The notes below the pieces were generated by a model that did not search any database, was not told the DNA's origin, and saw nothing but the letters and a program-made list of their open reading frames with translations. Of a stretch of 64,000 nt of DNA, positions 32,263 to 40,738 are shown piece after piece (position 1 is the stretch's first letter; each line of letters opens with the position of its first letter). The translations under genes and the position numbers were made by a program. The stretch is from Streptomyces sp. YPW6. GTDB lineage: Bacteria > Actinomycetota > Actinomycetes > Streptomycetales > Streptomycetaceae. The stretch spans positions 1,426,001 through 1,490,000 of the forward strand of contig NZ_CP076457.1 in NCBI RefSeq assembly GCF_018866325.1. Reading direction: 5' to 3'.

Positions 32263-32688
32263 TCAGGAGGGGTCCACCCAACCGTGCTCCTGGGCGAGGC
32301 GGAGCAGACGCTGCCGTACATGCTGCACCTGCGCGGCGGTCAGGGTGCCGTCCGCCTCGATGAGCGCCTCGGTCACCTCGCTCTGGAAGTCCGGGGCGGT
32401 CAGGATGTCGCAGTCGGCTTCCTCGTCGTGCGCCACGTCCTGGACCGCCGCACCGCCCCGGGGCCCCCGGGCCGCCGGTGGGGCAGCCTGCCGCACCAGG
32501 CGGATCTCGCCCGCCTTGGGGCCCTTGTCGCCCGACTCCAGGAAGTACTCGACCCGCCGGCCGGCCTGGTACAGGTACTTCTCCTCGAGAAGGTCGTTGG
32601 CGTGCATGAACACGTCCTCGTCACCCTGGTCGGGCGCGATGAACCCGTACCCGCGGACATCGTCGAACCGAAGAATCTTTCCCGTCAT
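32263..32688 (-). CDS. Cold-shock-domain protein with C-terminal extension
   Basis: 141 residues from the ATG at 32688. Residues 1-65 are a cold-shock domain with RNP motifs RGYGFIAP and EDVFMHANDLL, followed by GRRVEYFLESGDKGPKAGEI. A low-complexity hinge (about 70-90) leads to a helical C-terminal domain (DFQSEVTEALIEADGTLTAA, then QVQHVRQRLLRLAQEHGW). The single domain binds single-stranded RNA or DNA; the added domain sets it apart from the 67-residue Csp proteins and is common in streptomycetes. Upstream GGAGG is 13 bases from the ATG. Confidence 0.85.
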   Translation of the reverse strand: MTGKILRFDDVRGYGFIAPDQGDEDVFMHANDLLEEKYLYQAGRRVEYFLESGDKGPKAGEIRLVRQAAPPAARGPRGGAAVQDVAHDEEADCDILTAPDFQSEVTEALIEADGTLTAAQVQHVRQRLLRLAQEHGWVDPS

Positions 32689-32827
32689 CAACACCGGCGC
32701 ACCTCCACCACCACCGCCACCACTCACACCAGATCGCCGATGAGTATAGCGAGCAGGAAAACGGCGGTTCCCGGCTCACCGAGCCCGATGTGCACGGCTG
32801 TTCGGGTTGTGCCCGGCCGACGTCCGG

Positions 32828-33478
32828 TCAGTCGGCGGGGACCGGCAGAACGTCCGGCGACAGCGCGCCGACGTGTGCGGCGGCACTGGTCACCCGGCGA
32901 CGGTGGTGGCGGCGGCAGAGCACCTCGTAACCGATCTCCGTCGCCGGCCGGTCGACGTCCCCGACGACGACCTGCTCCCCCTCGACCACCATGGCACCAC
33001 CGACCGTCCGGGCGTTGTGCGTGGCGCGGGCCCCGCACCAGCAGAGCGCCTCGACCTGGAGGGCCTCTATGCGGTCGGCCAGTTCGATCAGCCGCTGGGA
33101 GCCGGGAAACAGCTTGGTCCGGAAGTCCGTGGTGATGCCGAAGGCGAAGACGTCGAGCTTGAGATCGTCGACCACGCGGGCCAGTTGGTCGATCTGGCCC
33201 GGGGCGAGGAACTGGGCCTCGTCGACGATCACGTAGTCGACCCGGCCGCCCCTGCTGACCCGGTCCACGATGTGCGCGTACAGGTCCATGGCCTCCTCGG
33301 CCTCGACGGCGTCCGTCACCAGGCCGAGCCGGGAGGAGAGTTTGCCCTCCCCCGCACGGTCGTCCCGGGTGAAGATCACTCCCTGGAGGCCGCGCGCCGA
33401 GCGGTTGTGACCGATCTGCAGGGCCAGCGTGCTCTTTCCGCAGTCCATGGTTCCGGAGAAGAACACCAGCTCGGGCAT
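32828..33478 (-). CDS. tdk: Thymidine kinase
   Basis: 216 residues. P-loop SGTMDCGKST near the N-terminus, IVDEAQFL (Walker B with catalytic Glu), the FGITTDFRTKLFPGS lasso region, and a zinc site CWCGARAT plus CRRHH. Type II thymidine kinase: ATP-dependent phosphorylation of thymidine to dTMP in nucleotide salvage. Reads in the same direction as the upstream phosphodiesterase gene with 46 bases between. Confidence 0.95.
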   Translation of the reverse strand: MPELVFFSGTMDCGKSTLALQIGHNRSARGLQGVIFTRDDRAGEGKLSSRLGLVTDAVEAEEAMDLYAHIVDRVSRGGRVDYVIVDEAQFLAPGQIDQLARVVDDLKLDVFAFGITTDFRTKLFPGSQRLIELADRIEALQVEALCWCGARATHNARTVGGAMVVEGEQVVVGDVDRPATEIGYEVLCRRHHRRRVTSAAAHVGALSPDVLPVPAD

Positions 33479-33524
33479 GAGAGGTCGAGCACCTTTCGGA
33501 GGGGGCTGCGTGGCAGGAGGGGGG

Positions 33525-34712
33525 TTACGAGCGTACTTCGAGGAGCGGGACGAGCTGTTCCACGGGGGTCAGGGAGCCGTGCACGCCCGCCATCGCCGAC
33601 TCGTGCGGCTCGTTGACGGAGGCCGTGATGATCACGTCGTCGTGGGCGGCCGCGACCACGTCGCCGATCCGTCCGCGGACCCGCTCGTCGATCACCGGGC
33701 CGAACCAGCCGGCCGCGATCGCCTCGTCCCGGCTCGCGATCCAGAACTGCTCACCGAGGACCTCGCGCCAGACGGCCAGGACGTCGGCCTGGGCGCCGGG
33801 GACCGCGTAGACGTGGCGGGCGCGGCCCTCGCCGCCGAGGAGGGCGACGCCCGCGCCCAGCTCCCAGTCCTCGTCGAAGTCGATCCGGGACTGCTCGTCG
33901 AACGGGATGTCGATCATGCCGTGGTCGGCGGTGATGTAGAGCGCGGAGCGCGGCGGGAGCTGCTCGGCGAGGCGTCGGGCGAGCCCGTCCACGTACATCA
34001 GCTGGCCGCGCCAGGCGTCGGAGTCGGTGCCGAAGCGGTGGCCCTTGCCGTCGACCTCGCTGTAGTACGTGTAGACGAGCGAGCGGTCGCCCGCGGCCAG
34101 GCGCTGGGCGGCGACGTCCATCCGGTCCTCGCCGGAGAGCCGGCCGAGGAAGGAGCCGCCACTGAGCGCGATCCTGGTGAGGGGGGTCTGCTCGAACATC
34201 GGCGCGGAGACCTGCGCGGTGTGGACGCCCACCGCGTCGGCGAGCTGGAAGACCGTGGGGTGCGGCTGCCAGACCTTCGGCTCGGTCCACGGCTTCCAGC
34301 GGAGCTGGTTCATCAGCTCGCCGGTCTCGGGGTTGCGCGCGGTGTAGCCGGGGAGGCCGTGCTCGCCGGGCGGCAGCCCCGTACCGACGGAGGCGAGGGA
34401 CGTCGCGGTGGTGGAGGGGAAGCCGGCGGTGAGCGGGCGGCCGGTGCCGCCGCGCGAGGTGGGGAGCAGGGAGTGCAGGAAGGGCGCCTCGTCCGGGTGG
34501 GCCTTGATCTGCTCCCAGCCGAGGCCGTCGATCAGGAAGACGCAGTTGCGGTCGGCCGGGGTCAGCTCGGGGATCGCGGCGGTGAAGCCCGGGACCTCCA
34601 GTCCGGCGGCGAGCGTCGGAAGCAGGTCCGCGAGCGAGCCGCTGCCGTACTCCGGTACGGGCGCGGTGTCGAGGGCCAGCGGCACCGGGTCCTGCCAGGC
34701 GGGCTGAACCAT
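33525..34712 (-). CDS. Alkaline phosphatase superfamily / nucleotide pyrophosphatase-like enzyme
   Basis: 395 residues, no signal peptide. Metal-site motifs of the type I phosphodiesterase/nucleotide pyrophosphatase family: CVFLIDGLGWEQIKAHPDEA near the N-terminus, GFPSTTATSLASVGTGLPPG (Thr nucleophile in STTATS), TYYSEVDGKGHRFG and ITADHGMID. Probably hydrolyses phosphodiester or pyrophosphate bonds; substrate unknown. Its ATG overlaps the stop of the DUF5998 gene by one base (TGATG on the minus strand), so the two are coupled. Confidence 0.88.
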   Translation of the reverse strand: MVQPAWQDPVPLALDTAPVPEYGSGSLADLLPTLAAGLEVPGFTAAIPELTPADRNCVFLIDGLGWEQIKAHPDEAPFLHSLLPTSRGGTGRPLTAGFPSTTATSLASVGTGLPPGEHGLPGYTARNPETGELMNQLRWKPWTEPKVWQPHPTVFQLADAVGVHTAQVSAPMFEQTPLTRIALSGGSFLGRLSGEDRMDVAAQRLAAGDRSLVYTYYSEVDGKGHRFGTDSDAWRGQLMYVDGLARRLAEQLPPRSALYITADHGMIDIPFDEQSRIDFDEDWELGAGVALLGGEGRARHVYAVPGAQADVLAVWREVLGEQFWIASRDEAIAAGWFGPVIDERVRGRIGDVVAAAHDDVIITASVNEPHESAMAGVHGSLTPVEQLVPLLEVRS

Positions 34713-35308
34713 CAGCGGCCACTCGCCGCGGTGGCGGCCGTGGCCTCGGAGAGCGCCTGGGCGAAGGCGAGGGTCTGGCGCACGGCGTCGGGGCCGTCTC
34801 CGGCCTCGCTGACCCGCAGGCTCAGGTCGTCGGCGGTGGAGCTGCCGGTGTAGCCGTGGTCGGCCTCGCAGTTGGAGTCGCCGCAGGCGGCGGGCTCCAG
34901 GTCGATCCGGGAGACCGCGCCCCAGCCGATGGTCAGGACGACCTCGCGGGGCAGGGTGCCCGGGACGTACTTCTCCGGGTTGGCCACCACCCGGCTGACG
35001 ACGACGGAGGAGATCCGCTCCAGCTTGACCGACTCGGTGGAAGTGGTGGCGTACGGCGTCGGGGAGCTGGTGTCGGCGGCCTGCTCGTCGGTGTGGCTGA
35101 CGATGAACCGGTGCTCGGTCAGGACGAGGACCGTCGCATGGCGGCGGACCTCGTTGGAGTCGAACGTGGTCTCCTGGTGGACCAGGTACGAAGCGACCGG
35201 CTCCCCGCCGACGGCGGCCTCCACCGCCTCGGCCACGAGGGCCGGGTAGTAGCCGCTGCGCTCGATCGCCGCGCGCAGCCCCTTGGTCGTCGTACCGGTC
35301 TTTGCCAT
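34712..35308 (-). CDS. DUF5998 family protein
   Basis: 198 residues from the ATG at 35308. The conserved body includes LRAAIERSGYYPALVAEAVE, VASYLVHQETTFDSNEVRRH, VLVLTEHRFIVSHTDEQ and YVPGTLPREVVLTIGWGA, with an acidic Cys-containing loop ACGDSNCEADHGYTG. Predicted soluble mixed alpha/beta protein, actinobacteria-specific. Function unknown. It lies between the Pat-like gene and the phosphodiesterase gene and overlaps the latter by one base. Confidence 0.75.
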   Translation of the reverse strand: MAKTGTTTKGLRAAIERSGYYPALVAEAVEAAVGGEPVASYLVHQETTFDSNEVRRHATVLVLTEHRFIVSHTDEQAADTSSPTPYATTSTESVKLERISSVVVSRVVANPEKYVPGTLPREVVLTIGWGAVSRIDLEPAACGDSNCEADHGYTGSSTADDLSLRVSEAGDGPDAVRQTLAFAQALSEATAATAASGR

Positions 35309-35365
35309 GGGCACCATCCTACGGCGGGCCGGTGGCTGCCGGGGACGCCCCGGGGGCCACCGGCC

Positions 35366-38300
35366 TCAGTAGTTCGGAAGGCGGCGGGGGCCGACGTCGC
35401 TCCGGGCGGGCGGCGGGGCGAGGCGGACGCTCGCCCCGAGCACGGTGAGTCCCTGCGGGGCGACCACGACGGGTTCGAGGGCGACGGAGACCACTTCCGG
35501 GTGGTCGTCGACCAGCCGGGACAGCCGCAGCAGCAGCTCCTCCAGCGCGGCCGTGTCGACCGGGGCCGAGCCGCGCCAGCCGAACAGCACCGGGGCCGCC
35601 CTGATGGACCGGATCAGCTCGGCGGCGTCCCGGTCGGTGGCGGGGACCAGCCGGTGCGCGGTGTCGCCGAGCAGTTCGGAGGGCGCTCCCGCGAGGCCGA
35701 AGGAGAGGATCGCCCCGGCCGCCGCGTCGATGGAGGCCCGCACGACGGTGTCCACGCCGCGCGGGGCCATCGCCTGGACGACGGGAAGCAGTTCGGCGGG
35801 CTTGCCGAGGAGGTCGGTGAGCTCTCCGTACGCCCGGCGCAGCGCTTCCTCGTCGGCGACGTCGAGGCGGACCCCGCCGAGGTCGGCGCGGTGGCGCAGG
35901 TGGGGCGCGGTGGTCTTGAGGGCCACCGGGTAGCCGAGCCGGGCCGCCGCGGCGACGGCCGACTCGGGATCGGGGGCGGGCAGGGTGGGGCGTACGTCGA
36001 TGCCGTAGTGGCGGAGCAGCTCGCGGGCCTCGTCGTGGGTGAGCGGGCGCCCGCGCGGATCGGGTGCGGTGACGAGCTGCTCCTCGATCAGGGCGGCGGC
36101 GCCCGCCTCGTCGATGGTGTCGTCGAGGAACTCGGGGACCTTGCCGGGGACGGCCGCCTGCCGCCGCCACTGGGCGTACTTCACGGCCTCGGCGAGAGCG
36201 CGCACGGCACGTTCGGCGGCAGGGTAGGCGGGGATGCGGCCGGGGCGGGGCGGAGCTTCGGGCGCTGCGGCTTCGGGTGCGGGCCTTGCGGAGGTCGCTG
36301 TTCCGGATGTGGGCGTCGCGGGGGTCGGCGTTCCGGAGGCAGGTGTCGTGGAGGTCGCCGTTCCGGGGACCGGCACAGCGGTGGCACGGCGAGAGGCGGG
36401 GTGAGCCGTCGGCGTTCCGGGGGCTGCCGGGGTGGTCGCCGTTCCGGGCGCGGTGGACCCCGTCCGGGCTGCGGGCGTCGCCGGGGTGGTGGTCGCGGTC
36501 CCGTCCGGGGTCGTGGTCGTGGTCGTGGTCGAGGCACGGTCCGCGGCTGGTTCCGGGGATGCTGTCCGGGGCGCGGTGGTCCGGGGACGGGGCGCCACCG
36601 TGCTGCTCGCGGCGGCCAGGGCCTCGGCGAGGCCGCCGATCTCGACGTGGACGACGGCCACCGGCTTGGCCGATCCCCCGGCCACCGCCCCGGTCAGGGC
36701 CTGGGCCAGCACCTCGCCGTCGCCGGTCTCGGCCTCCCCGTTCTCCCCCACCCACGGGATGGCGGTGACGATCACGGCGTCGCAGGTCCCGTCCGCCAGC
36801 GCCTCGGCCAGGGCCTCGCGGAAGTCCTGCGGGGAGGCGGCGGTGGTGAGGTCGACCGGCGGGCGCGGGCGCAGCCCCTCGGCGAGGCAGGCGTCGTACG
36901 TCAGCAGACCGAGGGACTCCGAGTTGCCGAGGATGGCGACCCGGGGGCCGGCCGGGAGGGGCTGGCCGGCCAGCAGGAGCCCGGCGTCGACCATCTCGGT
37001 CACGGTGTCGACCCGGATGACACCGGCCTGGCGCATCAGCGCGGAGACCGTGGTGTCGGGGATGCGGCTGACCGGGACGGCGTGGCCGGGCGGGTTGGTG
37101 CCGCTGTGCCGGGCGCCCTTGACCACGACGACGGGCTTGACGGCGGCGGTGCGGCGGGCGAGGCGGGTGAACTTGCGGGGGTTGCCGAGCGATTCGAGGT
37201 AGAGCAGGGCGACGTCGGTGTCCGGGTCCTCGAAGGAGTACTGGAGGAAGTCGTTGCCGGAGACGTCGGCCCGGTTGCCCGCCGAGATGAACGAGGACAG
37301 GCCCGCGCCGCGCCGGTGGAGGCCGGAGAGCAGGGCGATGCCGATCGCGCCGGACTGCGTGAACAGGCCGATCCGGCCGCGGGCGGGCGACTCGGGGGCG
37401 AGGGAGGCGTTCAGCCGGACGGTGTCGGCGGTGTTGATGATGCCGAAGGCGTTCGGGCCGATGATCCGCATGCCGTACGAGCGGGCCTGGCGGACCAGTT
37501 CGCGCTGGAGCGCGCGGCCCTCGGCGCCCCGCTCGGCGTAACCGGCGGAGAGGACGACCAGACCCTGGACGCCGTGTTCGCCGCAGTCGGCGACGGCTTC
37601 GGGCACCCGGTGGGCGGGGACGGCGATGACGGCGAGGTCGATCTGTTCGTCGATCTCGCCGAGCGAGCGGTGGGCGGGGACCCCGTCGAGCGTGGCCGGG
37701 CCCTCGTCGAAGGCGCGGTTCACCGCGTAGGCGCGGCCGGTGTAGCCGGCGGCGAGGAGGTTGCGCAGGACCGTGCGGCCCACTCCACCGGGGGTGCGGC
37801 CGGTGCCGATGACCGCGACGGAACCGGGCGCGAGGAGGCGCTGCACCGAGCGGGCCTCGGCGCGCTGTTCGCGGCCGCGCTGGACGGCGAGGGACTTCTC
37901 GGTGGGTTCGAGGTCGAGGGTGAGGTGGACGGAGCCGTCCTCGAAGCTGCGCCGCTGGGTGTACCCGGCGTCCCGGAACACCTTGATCATCTTGTTGTTG
38001 GCGGGGAGCACCTCGGCGGCGAAGCGCCGGATGCCGCGCTCGCGGGCGACCGCGGCGATGTGTTCCAGCAGCGCCGAGGCGACCCCGCGGCCCTGGTGGG
38101 CGTCCTGCACGAGGAAGGCGACCTCGGCCTCGTCGGCGGGGGCGGAGGCGGGGCGGCCCCGGTCGTCGATGCGGTCGTAGCGGACGGTCCCGATGAACTC
38201 GCCGCCGGTCGTGACGGCCAGTCCCACCCGGTCGACGTAGTCGTGATGGGTGAAGCGGTGCACGTCCCGGTCCGATAGGCGGGGATACGGGGCGAAGAAG

Positions 38301-38470
38301 CGGTAGTACTTCGACTCGTCGGACACCTGCTCGTAGAAGCTGACCAGTCGCTCGGCGTCGTCCGTGGTGATCGGCCTGATGCGTGCGGTGCCCCCGTCAC
38401 GGAGCACCACGTCCGCTTCCCAGTGGTCGGGGTACGCGAGATGCGGACGCTGTTCCGGCGTGGGCTCCAT
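35366..38470 (-). CDS. GNAT acetyltransferase fused to ADP-forming acyl-CoA ligase-type domains (Pat-like)
   Basis: 1034 residues from the ATG at 38470. Residues 15-180: GNAT domain with acetyl-CoA motif VQDAHQGRGVASALLEHIA and NNKMIKVFRDAGY. About 205-610: CoA-binding and succinyl-CoA-ligase-like domains (LAPGSVAVIGTGRTPGGVGR, IIGPNAFGIINT, LFTQSGAIGIALLS, FISAGNRADVSGNDFL). About 640-740: a Thr/Ala/Pro-only linker. About 770-1010: ATP-grasp domain (LLRHYGIDVRPTLPAPDPES, GYPVALKTTAPHLRHRADLG). The ligase His motif SHTGAL is not recognisable, so the ligase part may only sense acyl-CoA. Family members acetylate lysines of enzymes such as acetyl-CoA synthetase. Confidence 0.87.
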   Translation of the reverse strand: MEPTPEQRPHLAYPDHWEADVVLRDGGTARIRPITTDDAERLVSFYEQVSDESKYYRFFAPYPRLSDRDVHRFTHHDYVDRVGLAVTTGGEFIGTVRYDRIDDRGRPASAPADEAEVAFLVQDAHQGRGVASALLEHIAAVARERGIRRFAAEVLPANNKMIKVFRDAGYTQRRSFEDGSVHLTLDLEPTEKSLAVQRGREQRAEARSVQRLLAPGSVAVIGTGRTPGGVGRTVLRNLLAAGYTGRAYAVNRAFDEGPATLDGVPAHRSLGEIDEQIDLAVIAVPAHRVPEAVADCGEHGVQGLVVLSAGYAERGAEGRALQRELVRQARSYGMRIIGPNAFGIINTADTVRLNASLAPESPARGRIGLFTQSGAIGIALLSGLHRRGAGLSSFISAGNRADVSGNDFLQYSFEDPDTDVALLYLESLGNPRKFTRLARRTAAVKPVVVVKGARHSGTNPPGHAVPVSRIPDTTVSALMRQAGVIRVDTVTEMVDAGLLLAGQPLPAGPRVAILGNSESLGLLTYDACLAEGLRPRPPVDLTTAASPQDFREALAEALADGTCDAVIVTAIPWVGENGEAETGDGEVLAQALTGAVAGGSAKPVAVVHVEIGGLAEALAAASSTVAPRPRTTAPRTASPEPAADRASTTTTTTTPDGTATTTPATPAARTGSTAPGTATTPAAPGTPTAHPASRRATAVPVPGTATSTTPASGTPTPATPTSGTATSARPAPEAAAPEAPPRPGRIPAYPAAERAVRALAEAVKYAQWRRQAAVPGKVPEFLDDTIDEAGAAALIEEQLVTAPDPRGRPLTHDEARELLRHYGIDVRPTLPAPDPESAVAAAARLGYPVALKTTAPHLRHRADLGGVRLDVADEEALRRAYGELTDLLGKPAELLPVVQAMAPRGVDTVVRASIDAAAGAILSFGLAGAPSELLGDTAHRLVPATDRDAAELIRSIRAAPVLFGWRGSAPVDTAALEELLLRLSRLVDDHPEVVSVALEPVVVAPQGLTVLGASVRLAPPPARSDVGPRRLPNY
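36240..36540. repeat. Degenerate minisatellite encoding the Pat linker
   Basis: The element GTTCCGG recurs about every 24-50 bases within similar GTCG-rich surroundings, encoding the Thr/Ala/Pro linker of the GNAT-ligase fusion; an expansion or contraction by whole units would stay in frame. Confidence 0.6.
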
Positions 38471-38527
38471 GGCCAAAGCCTACGGCCGGACCGGAGGCCG
38501 GGCACAGCACCACGCACCGCATGAGAG

Positions 38528-38543
38528 ACTGGTCTAGACAACC
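38528..38543 (+). promoter_or_regulatory. DasR-type operator (dre) before ptsH
   Basis: ACTGGTCTAGACAACC matches the published dre consensus ACTGGTCTAGACCACT at 14 of 16 positions. It lies 24 bases before the ptsH ATG. DasR, the GlcNAc-responsive GntR regulator, is known to control pts genes in Streptomyces. Confidence 0.82.
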
Positions 38544-38566
38544 GTTGATATGTGAAGGGCAGAACC

Positions 38567-38848
38567 ATGGCTGAGCGCCGCGTAAACGTCGGTTGGGCCG
38601 AGGGCCTGCACGCCCGCCCCGCTTCCATCTTCGTCCGTGCCGCCACGGCCTCCGGCGTCCCCGTGACGATCGCCAAGGCCGACGGCAACCCGGTGAACGC
38701 CGCCTCCATGCTGGCCGTGCTCGGCCTGGGCGCGCAGGGTGGCGAGGAGATCGTGCTCGCGTCCGACGCGGACGACGCCGAGGCCGCCCTGGACCGGCTG
38801 GCGAAGCTGGTCGCCGAGGGCCTGGAAGAGCTCCCGGAGACCGTCTGA
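38567..38848 (+). CDS. ptsH: Phosphocarrier protein HPr
   Basis: 93 residues from the ATG at 38567 with GAAGG upstream. Phosphorylated His15 is in GLHARPAS; the regulatory serine region is NPVNAASMLAVLGLG (Ser47). HPr takes phosphate from enzyme I and passes it to sugar permeases of the phosphotransferase system. The gene stands alone, with a DasR-type operator in front and a hairpin after; ptsI and crr are not in this window. Confidence 0.96.
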   Translation: MAERRVNVGWAEGLHARPASIFVRAATASGVPVTIAKADGNPVNAASMLAVLGLGAQGGEEIVLASDADDAEAALDRLAKLVAEGLEELPETV

Positions 38849-38886
38849 CCCCTCCGCCTCCGGTCCGTCCGGATGCGACCCGCGCG

Positions 38887-38941
38887 AGAGCCGTGACCTC
38901 GTGAAGGGGTCACGGCTCTTTCGCTTTCGGGAAAGAGCCGT
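38887..38941. terminator. Overlapping terminator hairpins between ptsH and gntR
   Basis: Arm 1, AGAGCCGTGACC (38887-38898), pairs with arm 2 (38908-38919); arm 2 also overlaps ACGGCTCTTTC (38912-38922), which pairs perfectly with GAAAGAGCCGT (38931-38941). The two stems exclude each other. The first would suit transcription from ptsH, the second from the opposite side. Confidence 0.75.
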
Positions 38942-39008
38942 TTCTCGAAAATGCGGGCAGCACGAAAGCGCACTTCGGAATTACTCTTCTTTGTATACGG
39001 CGCTTCTG

Positions 39009-39716
39009 TTAATGCCGGACACCCGCCGTGTTTACGCCGTGTTGCGAACTCCTCACCGGAGGAACGGGAGCGGTGCGGCGCGCCGCGAGATCCGGGCGGC
39101 GGAGCCGGTGCTCGGCGGTGGAGCGTTCCGCGTGCTGGGCGGTGAGCGCCCTCGCGCGTTCGGCGTCGCCGCGCGCCACGGCGTCCACGATCGCACCGCG
39201 CTCGGCCCAGGACTCGACCGGCCTGACCGGCTGCTCGACCAGGTACATCCAGGCGATCTTGTGCCGGAGCTGGGTGAGCAGCGCGATGAGCCCGGGACTG
39301 CCTGAGGCCTGGGCGAGGGTCTCGTGGAACCAGCCGCCCAGCGAGCGCAGATCCTCCCCCTCACCCCGGCGGGCCCGCTCCTGGCCCAGCCTGACCAGAC
39401 CGCGGAGCACCTTGAGGTGGGCCTCGGTGCGGCGGTGGGCGGCGCGGGCCGCCCCCAGCGGCTCCAGGAGCATCCGCACCTCCAGGAGGTCGGCGGCCTC
39501 CTGCGCGGTGGGCTCGGCGACACAGGCGCCGGCATGTCTGCGGGTGACCACGAAACCCTCGGACTCCAGTGTGCGCAGCGCCTCGCGGACCGGGACCCGG
39601 GAGACCCCGTAGCGGCGGGCCAGCAGCTCCTCGGTGAGGCGGCTGCCGCGCTCGTAGACACCGGAGACGATGTCGTCACGGATTGCCGTGCATACCGAAT
39701 GCGCGGGAATGCGCAT
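39009..39716 (-). CDS. GntR-family regulator, FCD domain (FadR subgroup)
   Basis: 235 residues. Winged helix LTEELLARRYGVSRVPVREA with recognition helix, then RTLESEGFVVTRRHAGACV. Helical FCD ligand domain from about 80: DLLEVRMLLEPLGAARAAHR, GGWFHETLAQASGSPGLIAL (His/Asp-type metal-ligand positions), WAERGAIVDAVARGDAERAR. Ligands of this group are small carboxylates; none can be named here. Convergent with ptsH. Target sites were not identified. Confidence 0.87.
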   Translation of the reverse strand: MRIPAHSVCTAIRDDIVSGVYERGSRLTEELLARRYGVSRVPVREALRTLESEGFVVTRRHAGACVAEPTAQEAADLLEVRMLLEPLGAARAAHRRTEAHLKVLRGLVRLGQERARRGEGEDLRSLGGWFHETLAQASGSPGLIALLTQLRHKIAWMYLVEQPVRPVESWAERGAIVDAVARGDAERARALTAQHAERSTAEHRLRRPDLAARRTAPVPPVRSSQHGVNTAGVRH

Positions 39717-39842
39717 ATCCGAACCTCCGCCTTGATCCCCGCGAAACGCGGCCGCCCGACGTCTGTTCCGTGACTCTATGACAATCCGCTGGAATTTCCG
39801 ATGGCAGGCCGGAATCGAGGGATATCTTCACGCGGGAATGCC

Positions 39843-39873
39843 CGAAGGCCCCGGGCGGGTGCCGGGGCCTTCG
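39843..39873. terminator. Terminator after the M23 peptidase gene
   Basis: CGAAGGCCCCGG (39843-39854) with CCGGGGCCTTCG (39862-39873), 24 bases past the stop of the minus-strand peptidase gene. Confidence 0.8.
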
Positions 39874-39896
39874 GACGGTGGGTGGCGCGGGGTGGG

Positions 39897-40712
39897 TCAG
39901 ACGTTCAGACCGTGGGAGCGCAGGTAGGCGACGGGGTCCATGTCGGAGCCGTAGTCGGGGGTGGTGCGGGCCTCGAAGTGCAGGTGCGGGCCGGTGGAGT
40001 TGCCCGTGGAGCCGGAGAGGCCGATCTGCTGGCCGGAGGAGACGCTCTGGCCGACGGAGACGCCGATGGAGGAGAGGTGGCCGTACTGGGTGTAGGTGCC
40101 GTCCGCCATCCGGAGCACGATGTTGTTGCCGTACGCACCGCCCCAGCCGGCCTCGACGACGGTACCGGCGCCGACGGCGACGACGGAACTGCCGGACGCG
40201 GCCTGGAAGTCCACGCCGGAGTGGCTGCCGGAGGACCAGAGGGAGCCGCCCGCGTTGTAGCCGGTGGTGACGTGGGAGCCGGCGACCGGGAGGTGGAAGG
40301 CGTTCAGCCGGGCGCGCTCGGCGGCGCGGGCGGCACGGGCCTTCTCCTCGCGGATCTCCTTGGCGCGGGCTTCGGCCTTGCGCTCGGCCTCGGCCTTCGC
40401 CTTGGCCTTGGCGGCCTTCTCGCGGGCCTCGGCGGCGGCCTTGGCCTTGGCCTTGGCGGCCGCGTCGGCCTGCCGCTGCTGGGCGTCGGCCTGTGCGTCG
40501 ATCTGCTCGGCGAGGGCGGCGTCGAGGGACAGAGCCTGGGTGAGGCCGGTGTCGGCGACCTTGGTGGCCTCGGTGTCCGCGGCGAGGGCCGGGGAGGACA
40601 GCGAGCCGAGGACTCCGGTGGTGGCCAGGGCCGCGATGCCTGCGGCCCGGACGCTCCGGCGCGTGAGGCGGCTCGGGGCACGGTGCTTCCCGGTGGCACG
40701 GGTGAACGCCAT
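39897..40712 (-). CDS. Secreted M23-family peptidoglycan endopeptidase
   Basis: 271 residues. Signal peptide 1-45 with AlaXAla cleavage (SSPALA then ADTEATK). Residues 70-135: long Ala/Lys/Glu/Arg coiled coil. C-terminal LytM/M23 domain: YNAGGSLWSSGSHSGVDFQA (zinc His and Asp in HSGVDF), then GAGTVVEAGWGGAYGNNIVL, YGHLSSIGVSVGQSVSSGQQ and GPHLHFEART (HLH zinc pair). Cleaves peptide cross-links in the cell wall. Expression is probably controlled by the c-di-AMP riboswitch in its leader. Confidence 0.93.
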   Translation of the reverse strand: MAFTRATGKHRAPSRLTRRSVRAAGIAALATTGVLGSLSSPALAADTEATKVADTGLTQALSLDAALAEQIDAQADAQQRQADAAAKAKAKAAAEAREKAAKAKAKAEAERKAEARAKEIREEKARAARAAERARLNAFHLPVAGSHVTTGYNAGGSLWSSGSHSGVDFQAASGSSVVAVGAGTVVEAGWGGAYGNNIVLRMADGTYTQYGHLSSIGVSVGQSVSSGQQIGLSGSTGNSTGPHLHFEARTTPDYGSDMDPVAYLRSHGLNV

Positions 40713-40738
40713 GGAGGGGCTGGTTCCTTTCCTTCCTT

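Noticed and set aside
34856..38278. A 1140-codon plus-strand frame over DUF5998 and the Pat-like gene
   Set aside because: Antisense shadow in GC-rich DNA with Gly/Arg-rich nonsense protein.
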